Below are positions 16,118-23,986 of a DNA stretch of 64,000 nt, one piece after another. Every line of letters starts with the position of its first letter. Position 1 is the first letter of the stretch. The notes beneath the pieces were generated by a model. That model made no database searches, was not told where the DNA came from, and saw only the letters and a list, made by a program, of their open reading frames with translations. The DNA is from Pseudoflavonifractor sp902362925 (GTDB taxonomy: Bacteria; Bacillota; Clostridia; Oscillospirales; Oscillospiraceae), in assembly GCA_902362925.1 (NCBI GenBank), contig CABIYL010000006.1. One strand, 5' to 3'. The translations under genes and the position numbers were made by a program.

Positions 16118-17257
16118 GTGTTTGAAGTAGTCAAGACTGAGGGCAGAGCCCGGCGTGGCGTGTTTACCTGCGCCCACGGCACGGTACAGACCCCTGTTTT
16201 TATGAACGTGGGCACCCAGGGCGCCATCAAGGGCGCGGTGTCGGCTCATGATTTGAAAGAGATCGGCTGTCAGGTGGAGCTGTCCAACACCTATCACCTC
16301 CATCTCCGTCCCGGTGACGGCGTTGTGAAGGAGATGGGCGGCCTCCACAAGTTTATGGACTGGAGCGGCCCCATTCTCACCGACTCCGGCGGGTTCCAGG
16401 TGTTCTCTCTGTCCGGCCTGCGGAAGATCACCGAGGAGGGCGTCACCTTCGCCTCCCACATCGACGGACGCCGGGTCTTTATGGGCCCGGAGGAGAGCAT
16501 GCGCATCCAGTCCAACCTGGGCAGCGACATCGCTATGGCCTTTGACGAGTGCGTGGCCAACCCCTCCACCCGGGAGTATGTCAAGCCCTCCTGTGAGCGG
16601 ACGCTGCGGTGGCTGGCCCGGTGCAAGGAGGAGCACGACCGGCTCAACAGCCTGTCCGACACGGTCAATCCCCACCAGATGCTCTTCGGCATCAACCAGG
16701 GCGGCATTTACCCCGACCTGCGTGTGTGGCACATGAAGGAGACCGCCAAAATCGACTGCGACGGCTATGCCATCGGCGGCCTGGCGGTGGGCGAGCCCAC
16801 TCAGACCATGTACGACATCATCGATGCCGTGGAGCCCCACATGCCTAAGGACAAGCCCCGGTATCTGATGGGCGTGGGCACGCCCTCCAATATCATTGAG
16901 GCGGTTGCCCGGGGTGTGGACTTTTTTGACTGCGTCATGCCCGCCCGCAACGCCCGCCACGGTAAGCTGTATACCTGGGAGGGCACGCTGAACATCAAGA
17001 ACGAGAAGTACAAGACCGACCCCACCCCCATCGATCCCACCTGCACCTGTCCAGCTTGCAGTTCCTTCTCCCGTGCCTACCTGCGCCACCTGTTCGCGGC
17101 AGGGGAGATGCTGGCCATGCGCCTGGCGGTGCTCCACAATCTCCACTTCTACAATGAGCTGATGGTCCGCATCCGGGCGGCTCTGGATGAGGGCACCTTT
17201 GAGGAGTTCCGCCGCACGTACAGCGGAAAATTGGACGCGCCCATCGGAAATTCTTAA
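16118..17257 (+). CDS. tgt: tRNA-guanine transglycosylase
   Basis: Tgt exchanges guanine 34 of certain tRNAs for preQ1, the step before QueA. The 379-residue protein has the nucleophile/substrate motif LTDSGGFQVFS, MAFDECVANP, and a zinc site CTCPAC with downstream Cys/His. The start is GTG 16118 with AAAAGGAG 7 bases upstream. In many Clostridia queA, tgt and yajC are neighbours; here tgt and yajC are still together but queA is 4 kb away. The assignment is secure. Confidence 0.97.
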   Translation: MFEVVKTEGRARRGVFTCAHGTVQTPVFMNVGTQGAIKGAVSAHDLKEIGCQVELSNTYHLHLRPGDGVVKEMGGLHKFMDWSGPILTDSGGFQVFSLSGLRKITEEGVTFASHIDGRRVFMGPEESMRIQSNLGSDIAMAFDECVANPSTREYVKPSCERTLRWLARCKEEHDRLNSLSDTVNPHQMLFGINQGGIYPDLRVWHMKETAKIDCDGYAIGGLAVGEPTQTMYDIIDAVEPHMPKDKPRYLMGVGTPSNIIEAVARGVDFFDCVMPARNARHGKLYTWEGTLNIKNEKYKTDPTPIDPTCTCPACSSFSRAYLRHLFAAGEMLAMRLAVLHNLHFYNELMVRIRAALDEGTFEEFRRTYSGKLDAPIGNS

Positions 17258-17264
17258 AGAGGAC

Positions 17265-17293
17265 TTGCCAAGCGGAGCGAATGCCGCTATAAT
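17265..17293 (+). promoter_or_regulatory. Sigma-A promoter for yajC
   Basis: TTGCCA (17265-17270), 17 bases, TATAAT (17288-17293), immediately after the tgt stop. It shares the 14-base block CTTGCCAAGCGGAG (17264-17277) with the tgt promoter. Confidence 0.78.
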
Positions 17294-17348
17294 GTATAAA
17301 GTTGCCACAGGGCAAGGGGCAGAAATACTATATTTGGAGGAATTGACC

Positions 17349-17654
17349 TTGGATATCATTTCCATTGTAATGATCGTCGCAATGCTGGCCATCTTCTATT
17401 TCCTGCTCATCCGGCCGGAGAACAAGAAGAAAAAGGCTATGGCCGAGATGCGCAACAGCCTGGCTGTTGGCGATCTGATCACCACCATCGGCGGTATCGT
17501 GGGCACCATCTGCGCCGTCAAGGAGGACACCATTGTCATCGAGACCGGTGCCGACCGTGTGCGCATTGAGTTCACTAAGTGGGCTGTGTCCACCAAGGGC
17601 ACTCAGACCTCTGAGGATGCCGCTCCCGCCAAGGACGAGAAGGAAAAGAAGTAA
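17349..17654 (+). CDS. yajC: Preprotein translocase subunit YajC
   Basis: YajC is a small inner-membrane partner of SecDF. The 101-residue protein has one N-terminal membrane helix (IISIVMIVAMLAIFYFLLI), the RPENKKKK motif and the VGDLITTIGGIVGTI fold typical of the family, then a charged Lys/Glu-rich tail. No ATG fits; TTG 17349 has GGAGG (17336-17340) 8 bases upstream, which decides the start. secD/secF do not follow. Confidence 0.94.
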   Translation: MDIISIVMIVAMLAIFYFLLIRPENKKKKAMAEMRNSLAVGDLITTIGGIVGTICAVKEDTIVIETGADRVRIEFTKWAVSTKGTQTSEDAAPAKDEKEKK

Positions 17655-17671
17655 AATTCCCCGCTGTCAGA

Positions 17672-17705
17672 GCAGCCGGCCGCAGATGCGGCCGGCTGCT
17701 TTTTT
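17672..17705 (+). terminator. Rho-independent terminator after yajC
   Basis: GCAGCCGGCCGC, a 4-base loop and the perfect complement GCGGCCGGCTGC, followed by TTTTTT. Confidence 0.95.
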
Positions 17706-17800
17706 CCTGTCCGCAGCACCCTTAGAAAAAAGCAGACATGCCGGACGAAACCGGGGCATATACTCCACCAGACAAGCACAATGTCTGGGAGGGGAATGGA

Positions 17801-18223
17801 ATGAAACATATGGAAGAGGATCAGGGGGCCAGACTGGTCCGCTGTGTGCTGGGCGTGCTTCTGGGGGGCGGCGTGGCGCTGCTGGCCTGCTTTCTCTTTC
17901 TGCTGCTGGCCTCGGTGGGAATCTCCAACGGATGGATTGGGGAGCAGCTGATGTATCAGATGACCATTGTGGGCTGTGTCATCGGAGGCTTTTCCGGCGG
18001 TACGGCGGCCATCCGCCGCTGCCGCTCCAGGGCGCTGATTGTGGGCCTGCTGACGGGCTGCGTCTTTTTTCTGATTCTACTCACGGTGGGTGTACTCTTC
18101 TTCGGACCGGCTGCGCCGGAGGAGGGGCTGGCCCTGCTGTGCGGGGCCTTGTGCGGCGGCGCAGCGGCCGGTTTGCTGGGCGGAAAACGCCCCGCCAGGA
18201 AAAAGCGGAAGGCTCGCCGCTAA
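17801..18223 (+). CDS. TIGR04086-type small membrane protein
   Basis: A 140-residue protein with four predicted membrane helices (about 18-40, 55-75, 85-105, 112-130) rich in Gly and Ala, and basic ends (GKRPARKKRKARR at the C-terminus). It matches the TIGR04086 membrane protein family, found in Clostridia between yajC and the SCIFF gene, exactly its position here. Function is unknown. ATG 17801 has GGGAGGGG 6 bases upstream. It is separated from yajC by a terminator and from scfA by a promoter. Confidence 0.8.
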   Translation: MKHMEEDQGARLVRCVLGVLLGGGVALLACFLFLLLASVGISNGWIGEQLMYQMTIVGCVIGGFSGGTAAIRRCRSRALIVGLLTGCVFFLILLTVGVLFFGPAAPEEGLALLCGALCGGAAAGLLGGKRPARKKRKARR

Positions 18224-18229
18224 AAATGA

Positions 18230-18258
18230 TTGAAATGGACCGCTTCCTATGCTATAAT
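18230..18258 (+). promoter_or_regulatory. Sigma-A promoter for scfA-scfB
   Basis: TTGAAA (18230-18235), 17 bases, TATAAT (18253-18258), 42 bases before the SCIFF gene. Confidence 0.87.
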
Positions 18259-18300
18259 GAATCGAAGCTCCAAAAAACGACAGTGGAGGAGGGGAAACAG

Positions 18301-18447
18301 ATGAAGCATGTGAAGACTCTTAACGGCGCTACTCTGAAGAACAGCGCTGCTCACGGCGGCTGCGGCGAGTGCCAGACTTCTTGCCAGTCCGCTTGTAAGA
18401 CCTCTTGCACGGTTGCCAACCAGAAGTGCGAGAACAACAACAAGTAA
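18301..18447 (+). CDS. scfA: SCIFF peptide precursor (six Cys in forty-five)
   Basis: This 48-residue peptide is the precursor of the SCIFF ranthipeptide, nearly universal in Clostridia. It has the conserved MKHVKTLN start and six cysteines at 21, 24, 28, 32, 36 and 43. The partner radical-SAM enzyme makes thioether cross-links from Cys to neighbouring residues. GGAGGAGGGG precedes ATG 18301. It has a strong promoter and is followed by a hairpin before scfB. The biological role of SCIFF is poorly understood; signalling has been proposed. The upstream open frame in the same phase is not part of the gene. Confidence 0.96.
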   Translation: MKHVKTLNGATLKNSAAHGGCGECQTSCQSACKTSCTVANQKCENNNK

Positions 18448-18463
18448 GTCGAACAACAAGACT

Positions 18464-18496
18464 GGAAACGGGGTGGGTTTTGCCCACCCCGTTTCC
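18464..18496 (+). terminator. Attenuator-like hairpin between scfA and scfB
   Basis: GGAAACGGGGTGGG pairs perfectly (14 bp) with CCCACCCCGTTTCC around a 5-base loop. No U run follows, so read-through is likely. It could protect a short scfA transcript or lower scfB expression relative to the peptide. Confidence 0.65.
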
Positions 18497-18520
18497 GTGC
18501 CTGTATTAGGAGAGAAAAGA

Positions 18521-19903
18521 ATGGTACATACTTTTACCGCTCTCGGCGTGTATGTCGCCGTAGATGTAAACAGCGGCGCTGTCCATGTGCTGGACAAGAC
18601 CGCATATGACCTGCTGGAGGCGCTGAACCGACAGAGTGCCAATCCCGGTCAGCTGGCTGAGCACTGCCCGGCGGAGCTGGCCGCCCAGCTGCCCCAGTAC
18701 AGCGCCGAGGCGCTGGAGGAGGCCTGGCAGGATCTGCGTGGCCTTCAGGAGGAGGGCCTCCTCTTTGTGGAGGACGACTATATTGACCCCGCCGCCGCCG
18801 TGGCCATGCAGCGTGAGGCGCCCATCAAGGCCCTGTGCCTGCACGTATCCCACGACTGCAACCTGCGCTGCAAGTACTGCTTCGCCTCCACCGGCGATTT
18901 TGGCACCGGTCACCGCATGACCATGGACTTTGAGACCGCCAAGCGGGCCATCGACTTTGTCATTGAGCGCTCCGGCAAGCGGCGCAACATCGAGGTGGAC
19001 TTCTTCGGTGGCGAGCCTCTGATGGCCATGGACACCGTGAAGAAGACGGTGGAGTACGCCCGCTCCATTGAGAAAGAGCATGGCAAGTGCTTCCGCTTTA
19101 CCATCACAACCAACGGCGTTCTGCTCAACGATGAGAACATTGAGTACATCAACCGTGAGATGTCCAATGCGGTCCTGTCCATCGACGGCCGCAAGGAGGT
19201 CAACGACCGGATGCGCCCCACCGTCAACGGCAAGGGCAGCTACGACGTGATCGTCCCCAAGTTCCAGAAGCTCATCGCCGGCAGGGGAGACAAGGACTAC
19301 TATCTCCGCGGCACCTTCACCCGTGACAACCTGGACTTCGCCGGTGACGTGATGCACATGGCGTCCCTGGGCGCCAAGAACATCTCGGTGGAGCCTGTGG
19401 TTGGTGGTCCCGAGGACCCCTACGCCCTCCGTGAGGAGGATGTGCCCACCATTCTGGCCGAGTACGAGAAGCTGGCCGAGGAGCTGCGCAAGCACCCCGA
19501 GGTGAACTTCTTCCACTTCAACGTGGACCTGGCCCAGGGCCCCTGCGTCATCAAGCGGCTGCGCGGCTGCGGCGCCGGCTGCGAGTACGTGGCCATCACC
19601 CCGGAAGGGGATATCTACCCCTGCCACCAGTTTGTGGGCAACGAGGAGTACAAGCTGGGCAACCTCTATGAGGGCACCTTCAACATGGAGATCTCCAAGG
19701 CCTTCTCCAACCTGAATATCTATACCAGAGAGGACTGCAAGGACTGCTGGGCCCGCTTCTACTGCTCCGGCGGATGCAGCGCCTCCAACCTGCTTGTCAA
19801 TGGAGACATAAAAAAGCCTCACCACGTGGGCTGCGAGCTGGAGCGCAAGCGTCTTGAGTGCGCTATCGCTCTGCGGGCCATTGCGGCTGGTATGGTCGAC
19901 TGA
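18521..19903 (+). CDS. scfB: SCIFF maturase, radical SAM/SPASM thioether synthase
   Basis: A 460-residue radical-SAM peptide maturase. The N-terminal 100 residues form a PqqD-like/RiPP recognition region. The SAM [4Fe-4S] motif is CNLRCKYC at Cys113, 117 and 120. The C-terminal SPASM domain carries many cysteines (CGAGCEYVAITPEGDIYPC, CKDCWARFYCSGGC) for two extra clusters. It is expected to form Cys thioether links in the SCIFF peptide encoded directly upstream. ATG 18521 has AGGAG 7 bases upstream. A secure assignment. Confidence 0.96.
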   Translation: MVHTFTALGVYVAVDVNSGAVHVLDKTAYDLLEALNRQSANPGQLAEHCPAELAAQLPQYSAEALEEAWQDLRGLQEEGLLFVEDDYIDPAAAVAMQREAPIKALCLHVSHDCNLRCKYCFASTGDFGTGHRMTMDFETAKRAIDFVIERSGKRRNIEVDFFGGEPLMAMDTVKKTVEYARSIEKEHGKCFRFTITTNGVLLNDENIEYINREMSNAVLSIDGRKEVNDRMRPTVNGKGSYDVIVPKFQKLIAGRGDKDYYLRGTFTRDNLDFAGDVMHMASLGAKNISVEPVVGGPEDPYALREEDVPTILAEYEKLAEELRKHPEVNFFHFNVDLAQGPCVIKRLRGCGAGCEYVAITPEGDIYPCHQFVGNEEYKLGNLYEGTFNMEISKAFSNLNIYTREDCKDCWARFYCSGGCSASNLLVNGDIKKPHHVGCELERKRLECAIALRAIAAGMVD

Positions 19904-20002
19904 TATACAAAATGTAATTATACAATTTGTAATCACTGTTTTCGCCTGTAAAACTGCCTCTATTTTCACGATACCCAAGAAAAATAGCACATTTTTCGAC
20001 AG

Positions 20003-20036
20003 AATGAGCGCCCTTGAAAAAGGGCGCTCATTTCTT
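20003..20036 (+). terminator. Rho-independent terminator after scfB
   Basis: AATGAGCGCCCT pairs with AGGGCGCTCATT around a 6-base loop; a T-rich tail (TTCTTCT) follows. It lies about 100 bases after scfB. The rest of the A+T-rich gap to proC holds only the proC promoter. Confidence 0.8.
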
Positions 20037-20116
20037 CTGTGTACGCAGTTTACATAAGCAAATTTACATAATAATTTGTCATAATAAACAAAAATAAAAA
20101 ATTTGCTTTGTATTTC

Positions 20117-20145
20117 TTGCGTTAATTCTTCGGAAGAGATATATT
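20117..20145 (+). promoter_or_regulatory. Probable sigma-A promoter for proC
   Basis: TTGCGT (20117-20122), 17 bases, TATATT (20140-20145), 35 bases before the proC start. Confidence 0.65.
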
Positions 20146-20179
20146 ATTCATAAACTAGGTTAAGAAGAGGGTCTGTCAT

Positions 20180-20971
20180 TTGAAATTGGGATTTATTGGC
20201 GCAGGCAATATGTCGGGTGCTATTTTGGACGGTGTTTTAAAGGGCGGCCTTCTCCAGGCGGAGCAGCTGTGGGTTTCCAACCGCCACGAGGATAAGCTGG
20301 AGCGCTTTGCCCGCCAGGGTGTTCATACCACCACTGATAACTGCCAGGTGGCCCGGGAGGCCGACTTGGTTATCCTTGGCATCAAGCCTCAGATGTTCGG
20401 CGACGTGCTTCCCCAGATTGCAGAGCAGGTGAGAGGCAAAGGAGTTCTCTCGATTTCCCCCGGTTACTCCCTCGCCTGGCTGCGGGAGCAACTGCCCGGG
20501 TGCCATGTGATGCGTGCCATGCCCAACACCCCCCTGCTGGTGGGTAAGGGCTGCACCGCTCTGGCTCAGTCCGGCGACGTGCCGGAGGAGCTCTTCGAAG
20601 CGGTGAAGGCCGTGTTCTCCTCCGCAGGTGAGGTGTTCGTGGTGCCGGAGCATCTTATTGATGCAGTGATTGCCATCGCCGGTTCCTCTCCGGCCTACTT
20701 CTTCCGCATGGCCGACGCCATGGTGAGTGCCGGTCAGTCTCTGGGCCTTGCACCCGATGATGCGCTGCGTATGGCGGCCCTCACCATGGAGGGTGCGGCC
20801 CGGATGCTGCTGGAGAGCGGCAAGACTGCCGGAGAGCTGAAGCGGCAGGTGTGTTCTCCCGGCGGCACGACTCTGGTCGCTCTGACCGCCTTTGATGATT
20901 ACCGCTTTGAGGAAATGGTGAACGAGGCCATGGAGCGCTGTGTCCGCCGTTCTCAGGAGCTGGGTAAGTAA
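20180..20971 (+). CDS. proC: Pyrroline-5-carboxylate reductase
   Basis: ProC makes proline from pyrroline-5-carboxylate with NAD(P)H. The 263-residue protein has the N-terminal nucleotide motif GFIGAGNMSGAI, the MRAMPNTP motif and the C-terminal signature VCSPGGTTLVAL. No ATG fits; TTG 20180 has AGAGGG 8 bases upstream. It starts a new transcript after the SCIFF unit and is followed by spoIIM and xerD with short gaps. Confidence 0.95.
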   Translation: MKLGFIGAGNMSGAILDGVLKGGLLQAEQLWVSNRHEDKLERFARQGVHTTTDNCQVAREADLVILGIKPQMFGDVLPQIAEQVRGKGVLSISPGYSLAWLREQLPGCHVMRAMPNTPLLVGKGCTALAQSGDVPEELFEAVKAVFSSAGEVFVVPEHLIDAVIAIAGSSPAYFFRMADAMVSAGQSLGLAPDDALRMAALTMEGAARMLLESGKTAGELKRQVCSPGGTTLVALTAFDDYRFEEMVNEAMERCVRRSQELGK

Positions 20972-21027
20972 GGCTGTCCTTCTAATTCTGCTCCGGCACG
21001 CATAGGCTGTCATGGAGGTGACGGCTG

Positions 21028-21657
21028 ATGCGCAGAGCTGTGGCAGGGGTATGGGATGTTCCCGCGGAGGGCGGGGGTCCCGCTCTGACAGCGATAGGGA
21101 TTTGCTTTTTTCTGGGCAGCGCGGCAGGGTGCCTGCTGGCGGCCGCCGCCAAAGGCAGCGGAGGCGAGAGCCTGACGGCCTATGTGCAGGGATTTCTCTC
21201 AGCCGCAGGGGAGGGGAGCGTACAGCCGCCCGCCCTGCTCCCGCTGATATGGGATCTGCTCCGCTGGCCCATTTTTACAGTTGCCCTGAGCTTTACCGCG
21301 CTGGGCATACTCGGTATTCCGATTTTATTTTCCGTCCGGGGATTTCTGTTGTCCTTCGCAGTGTCCTCCTTTGTTCGAATGTTCGGCAGTGAGGGCTGCT
21401 TTGCGGCCGCGCTGATTTTTGGTGTATCCGGAGCGGTCAGCATTCCGGCGCTCTTTGTTCTGGGCGCCCAGGGACTGGCGGCTTCGGCCCGCCTGGCCAG
21501 ACGTACCATGGGGGAGAGCAGGAGAGATTCCCCCTTCGGCCGGGCCTACTTTTTGCGCTGCGGCATGTGCGCCGGGGCGTTCTGTGTGTGTATACTGCTG
21601 GAATATCTGGCTGTCCCCACCCTTGTGGCATGGGCGGCCGGGATTCTGGTGGCATAG
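21028..21657 (+). CDS. spoIIM: Stage II sporulation protein M-like membrane protein
   Basis: A 209-residue protein with about five predicted membrane segments and the SpoIIM pattern (GIPILFSVRGFLLSFAVSSF). Length matches B. subtilis SpoIIM (about 214). SpoIIM works with SpoIID and SpoIIP in septal peptidoglycan removal and engulfment. The gene is directly upstream of xerD, the same order as spoIIM-xerD (ripX) in Bacillus, which supports the call. Family similarity is moderate, so I keep some doubt. Confidence 0.78.
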   Translation: MRRAVAGVWDVPAEGGGPALTAIGICFFLGSAAGCLLAAAAKGSGGESLTAYVQGFLSAAGEGSVQPPALLPLIWDLLRWPIFTVALSFTALGILGIPILFSVRGFLLSFAVSSFVRMFGSEGCFAAALIFGVSGAVSIPALFVLGAQGLAASARLARRTMGESRRDSPFGRAYFLRCGMCAGAFCVCILLEYLAVPTLVAWAAGILVA

Positions 21658-21717
21658 GCGTGTACCTGCCTTGGGCAGAGCCGCCGAATTCTACATAGGA
21701 TGGAGACGCGGCAGGGG

Positions 21718-22596
21718 ATGGATTATTTAAAAGAGTATGAGTCATACCTGAAGACAGAGAAAAAGGCGTCCCTCAATACACTCAGTTCCTACCTGCGGGA
21801 TATCCACCAATACGCAGGCTGGCTGGAGGGGGAGAACCTGACGGCAGAGCAGGCCAATCAGGCGGATGTGGAGCGCTATGTGAAGCATCTATCCGGGAAA
21901 GGGAAGTCTGTGGCCACGGTGACCAGAAGTTTGGCCTCCATGAAGTCCTTTTACAACTTCCTGATTGGCGCCGGCGTTGTGACCGTCAACCCTGTGCGTG
22001 GGATCTCCCCCGCCAAGGTAGAGCGGAAGCTGCCTCAGATTCTCACCAGCAAAGAGGTGGACCTCTTTCTGGAGCAGCCCGATCCCTCCGACGCCAAGGG
22101 CTGCCGGGACAAGGCCATGCTGGAGTTGCTGTATGCCACCGGCATCCGGGTTTCTGAGCTGATTGGGCTGAATCTGGAGCACGTCAATCTGTCCGCGGGC
22201 TTTGTCCGCTGTGTGGGCCGGAGCAAGGAGCGGATTATTCCGCTCTATCCCGCCGCCGTGCGGGCGCTGACCGCCTACATGACCCAGGTCCGCCCCCAGA
22301 TGATTGAGCACCCGGACGAAAAGGCCCTGTTCGTCAATATGAACGGGGAGCGCATGAGCCGCCAGGGCTTTTGGAAGATCATCAAGCACTACCAGGAGAA
22401 GGCGGGCATCCGCAAGGACATCACGCCCCACACCCTGCGGCACTCCTTTGCGGCTCATCTGCTGGAGAACGGCGCAGACCTGCGGTCCATCCAGGAGATG
22501 CTTGGCCACGCCGACATCTCGTCCACTCAGATATACGCTCAGCTGGTGAACCAGAAGTTGAAAGATGTATACAACAAAGCCCACCCCCGCGCATAA
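21718..22596 (+). CDS. xerD: Tyrosine recombinase XerD
   Basis: XerD resolves chromosome dimers at dif. This 292-residue protein has the N-terminal SAM-like DNA-binding domain (LKEYESYLKTEKKASLNTL) and the catalytic residues Arg in TGIRVSEL, HTLRH with His and Arg, LGHADIS with His, and the nucleophile Tyr in TQIYAQ. Start choice is uncertain: ATG 21718 fits the family N-terminus and has GGAG 12 bases upstream, while ATG 21700 lacks a ribosome site. Given the spoIIM neighbour it is the housekeeping recombinase rather than a mobile-element integrase. Confidence 0.94.
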   Translation: MDYLKEYESYLKTEKKASLNTLSSYLRDIHQYAGWLEGENLTAEQANQADVERYVKHLSGKGKSVATVTRSLASMKSFYNFLIGAGVVTVNPVRGISPAKVERKLPQILTSKEVDLFLEQPDPSDAKGCRDKAMLELLYATGIRVSELIGLNLEHVNLSAGFVRCVGRSKERIIPLYPAAVRALTAYMTQVRPQMIEHPDEKALFVNMNGERMSRQGFWKIIKHYQEKAGIRKDITPHTLRHSFAAHLLENGADLRSIQEMLGHADISSTQIYAQLVNQKLKDVYNKAHPRA

Positions 22597-22638
22597 GCTG
22601 AGGGTGGATACGGGACTTCCGTTTACAATTCTCCTTCT

Positions 22639-22685
22639 AAAACAGCAGAGGCCGCGGCAAAATCTGCCGCGGCCTCTGCTGTTTT
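22639..22685. terminator. Strong hairpin terminator after xerD
   Basis: A perfect 21-bp stem, from AAAACAGCAGAGGCC to its complement ending in TGTTTT, with a 5-base loop. It is symmetrical with A and T ends, so it can work on both strands. Confidence 0.9.
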
Positions 22686-22701
22686 GCAGGCAAATTCTTT
22701 G

Positions 22702-22730
22702 TTGCACCCCATCCTCCGCCGTGATAAAAT
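22702..22730 (+). promoter_or_regulatory. Probable sigma-A promoter for ruvCAB
   Basis: TTGCAC (22702-22707), 17 bases, TAAAAT (22725-22730), 30 bases before ruvC. Confidence 0.7.
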
Positions 22731-22760
22731 AAAATCCGTATGTATACCCAGGAGGTTACC

Positions 22761-23300
22761 ATGATCATTTTGGGAATAGACCCGGGCTTCGCCATCGTGG
22801 GCTTCGGGGTACTGGAGGCGGTGCCGGGACGGCAGAGGCTGATCCGGTGCGGCGCCATCACCACTCCGGCGGGGCTGCCTTTGCCCGCCCGGCTGCTCCA
22901 GATATCGGACGATATGGCCACTCTGCTCCGCCAGTTCAAGCCGGACGCCATGGCGGTGGAGGAGCTGTTCTTCAACCAGAACGTGACCACCGGCATCGGC
23001 GTGGCTCAGGCCAGAGGAGTTATTCTGACCGAGGTGGAGCGGGCCTGCGTCCCCATTTTTGAGTACAGCCCCTCCCAGGTCAAACAGGCGGTGGTGGGGT
23101 ATGGCAAGGCGGAAAAGCGGCAGGTGATGGACATGACCAAGCGCCTGCTGGGGCTGAAAGACGTGCCCAAGCCGGACGACGCGGCGGATGCCGTGGCTAT
23201 CGCCCTGTGCCACGCCCGATCGTCCTCTTCCAGGCTGTCTCTGCTGGACTCCGCCCGACCGGGCAGCGGCCGGTATGCCGCCCGGGATGACCGCCGCTGA
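22761..23300 (+). CDS. ruvC: Holliday junction endonuclease RuvC
   Basis: RuvC is the nuclease that cuts Holliday junctions brought by RuvAB. The 179-residue protein has the RNase H-like fold with the acidic residues in GIDPGFA (Asp7), AVEELFF and the C-terminal DDAADAVA. AGGAGG is 5 bases before ATG 22761, which decides against the upstream in-frame ATG 22740. It opens the ruvC-ruvA-ruvB cluster; the last 15 residues are a variable polar tail. Confidence 0.96.
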   Translation: MIILGIDPGFAIVGFGVLEAVPGRQRLIRCGAITTPAGLPLPARLLQISDDMATLLRQFKPDAMAVEELFFNQNVTTGIGVAQARGVILTEVERACVPIFEYSPSQVKQAVVGYGKAEKRQVMDMTKRLLGLKDVPKPDDAADAVAIALCHARSSSSRLSLLDSARPGSGRYAARDDRR

Positions 23301-23328
23301 CAATTGAGAAACACAGTGAGGAACCGAT

Positions 23329-23934
23329 ATGTTTTACTATGTGAAAGGCCCCGTGGTCCACATGGCGCCCTATCTGGCCGTTGTGGACTGCGGCGGCGTA
23401 GGCTATGCCTGCCGTACCACCAACAACACCCTTGCCCGGCTGCGGAAAGGGGAGACCGCCACCCTCTACACCCACCTCAACGTCCGTGAGGACGCCATGG
23501 AGCTCTACGGCTTTGCCAGCGAGAACGAGCTCAGCTGCTTCCAGCTGCTCATCAGCGTGTCCGGCGTGGGCCCCAAGGCGGCGCTGTCCATCCTGTCCTC
23601 CACCAGTCCTGAGGGCCTGGCCACATCCATCATCACCGGTGACGAGAAGGCCCTCACCGTGGCCCCCGGCATCGGCAAGAAAATCGCCCAGCGCATCATT
23701 CTGGAGCTGAAGGATAAGCTGGCCAAGGGACAGCTCTCCACCCCCGGCGGTGAGAGCTACGGTGGCACCGGCGTCACAGTCATTCCCCAGAACAAGGCCA
23801 GCGAGGCCGCGGCTGCTCTTGCCGTTCTGGGATACAGCCAGGCCGAGGCGGCTGCCGCCCTGAAGAACATCGACATGGAGGCGCTGGCCCTTGAGGAGAT
23901 CATCAAGCAGGCGCTGAAGAAGATGGTAAAGTGA
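23329..23934 (+). CDS. ruvA: Holliday junction branch migration protein RuvA
   Basis: RuvA binds the four-way junction and loads RuvB. The 201-residue product has the N-terminal OB fold (MFYYVKGPV), the two helix-hairpin-helix motifs (LISVSGVGPKAAL and TVAPGIGKKIAQRI) and the C-terminal RuvB-contacting domain (AAALAVLGYSQAEA). It lies 28 bases after ruvC. Confidence 0.97.
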   Translation: MFYYVKGPVVHMAPYLAVVDCGGVGYACRTTNNTLARLRKGETATLYTHLNVREDAMELYGFASENELSCFQLLISVSGVGPKAALSILSSTSPEGLATSIITGDEKALTVAPGIGKKIAQRIILELKDKLAKGQLSTPGGESYGGTGVTVIPQNKASEAAAALAVLGYSQAEAAAALKNIDMEALALEEIIKQALKKMVK

Positions 23935-23986
23935 CCACAAAAACAGCCGGCGGACATCACGTCCGCAGGGAAGAGGAAGTGAGCAT

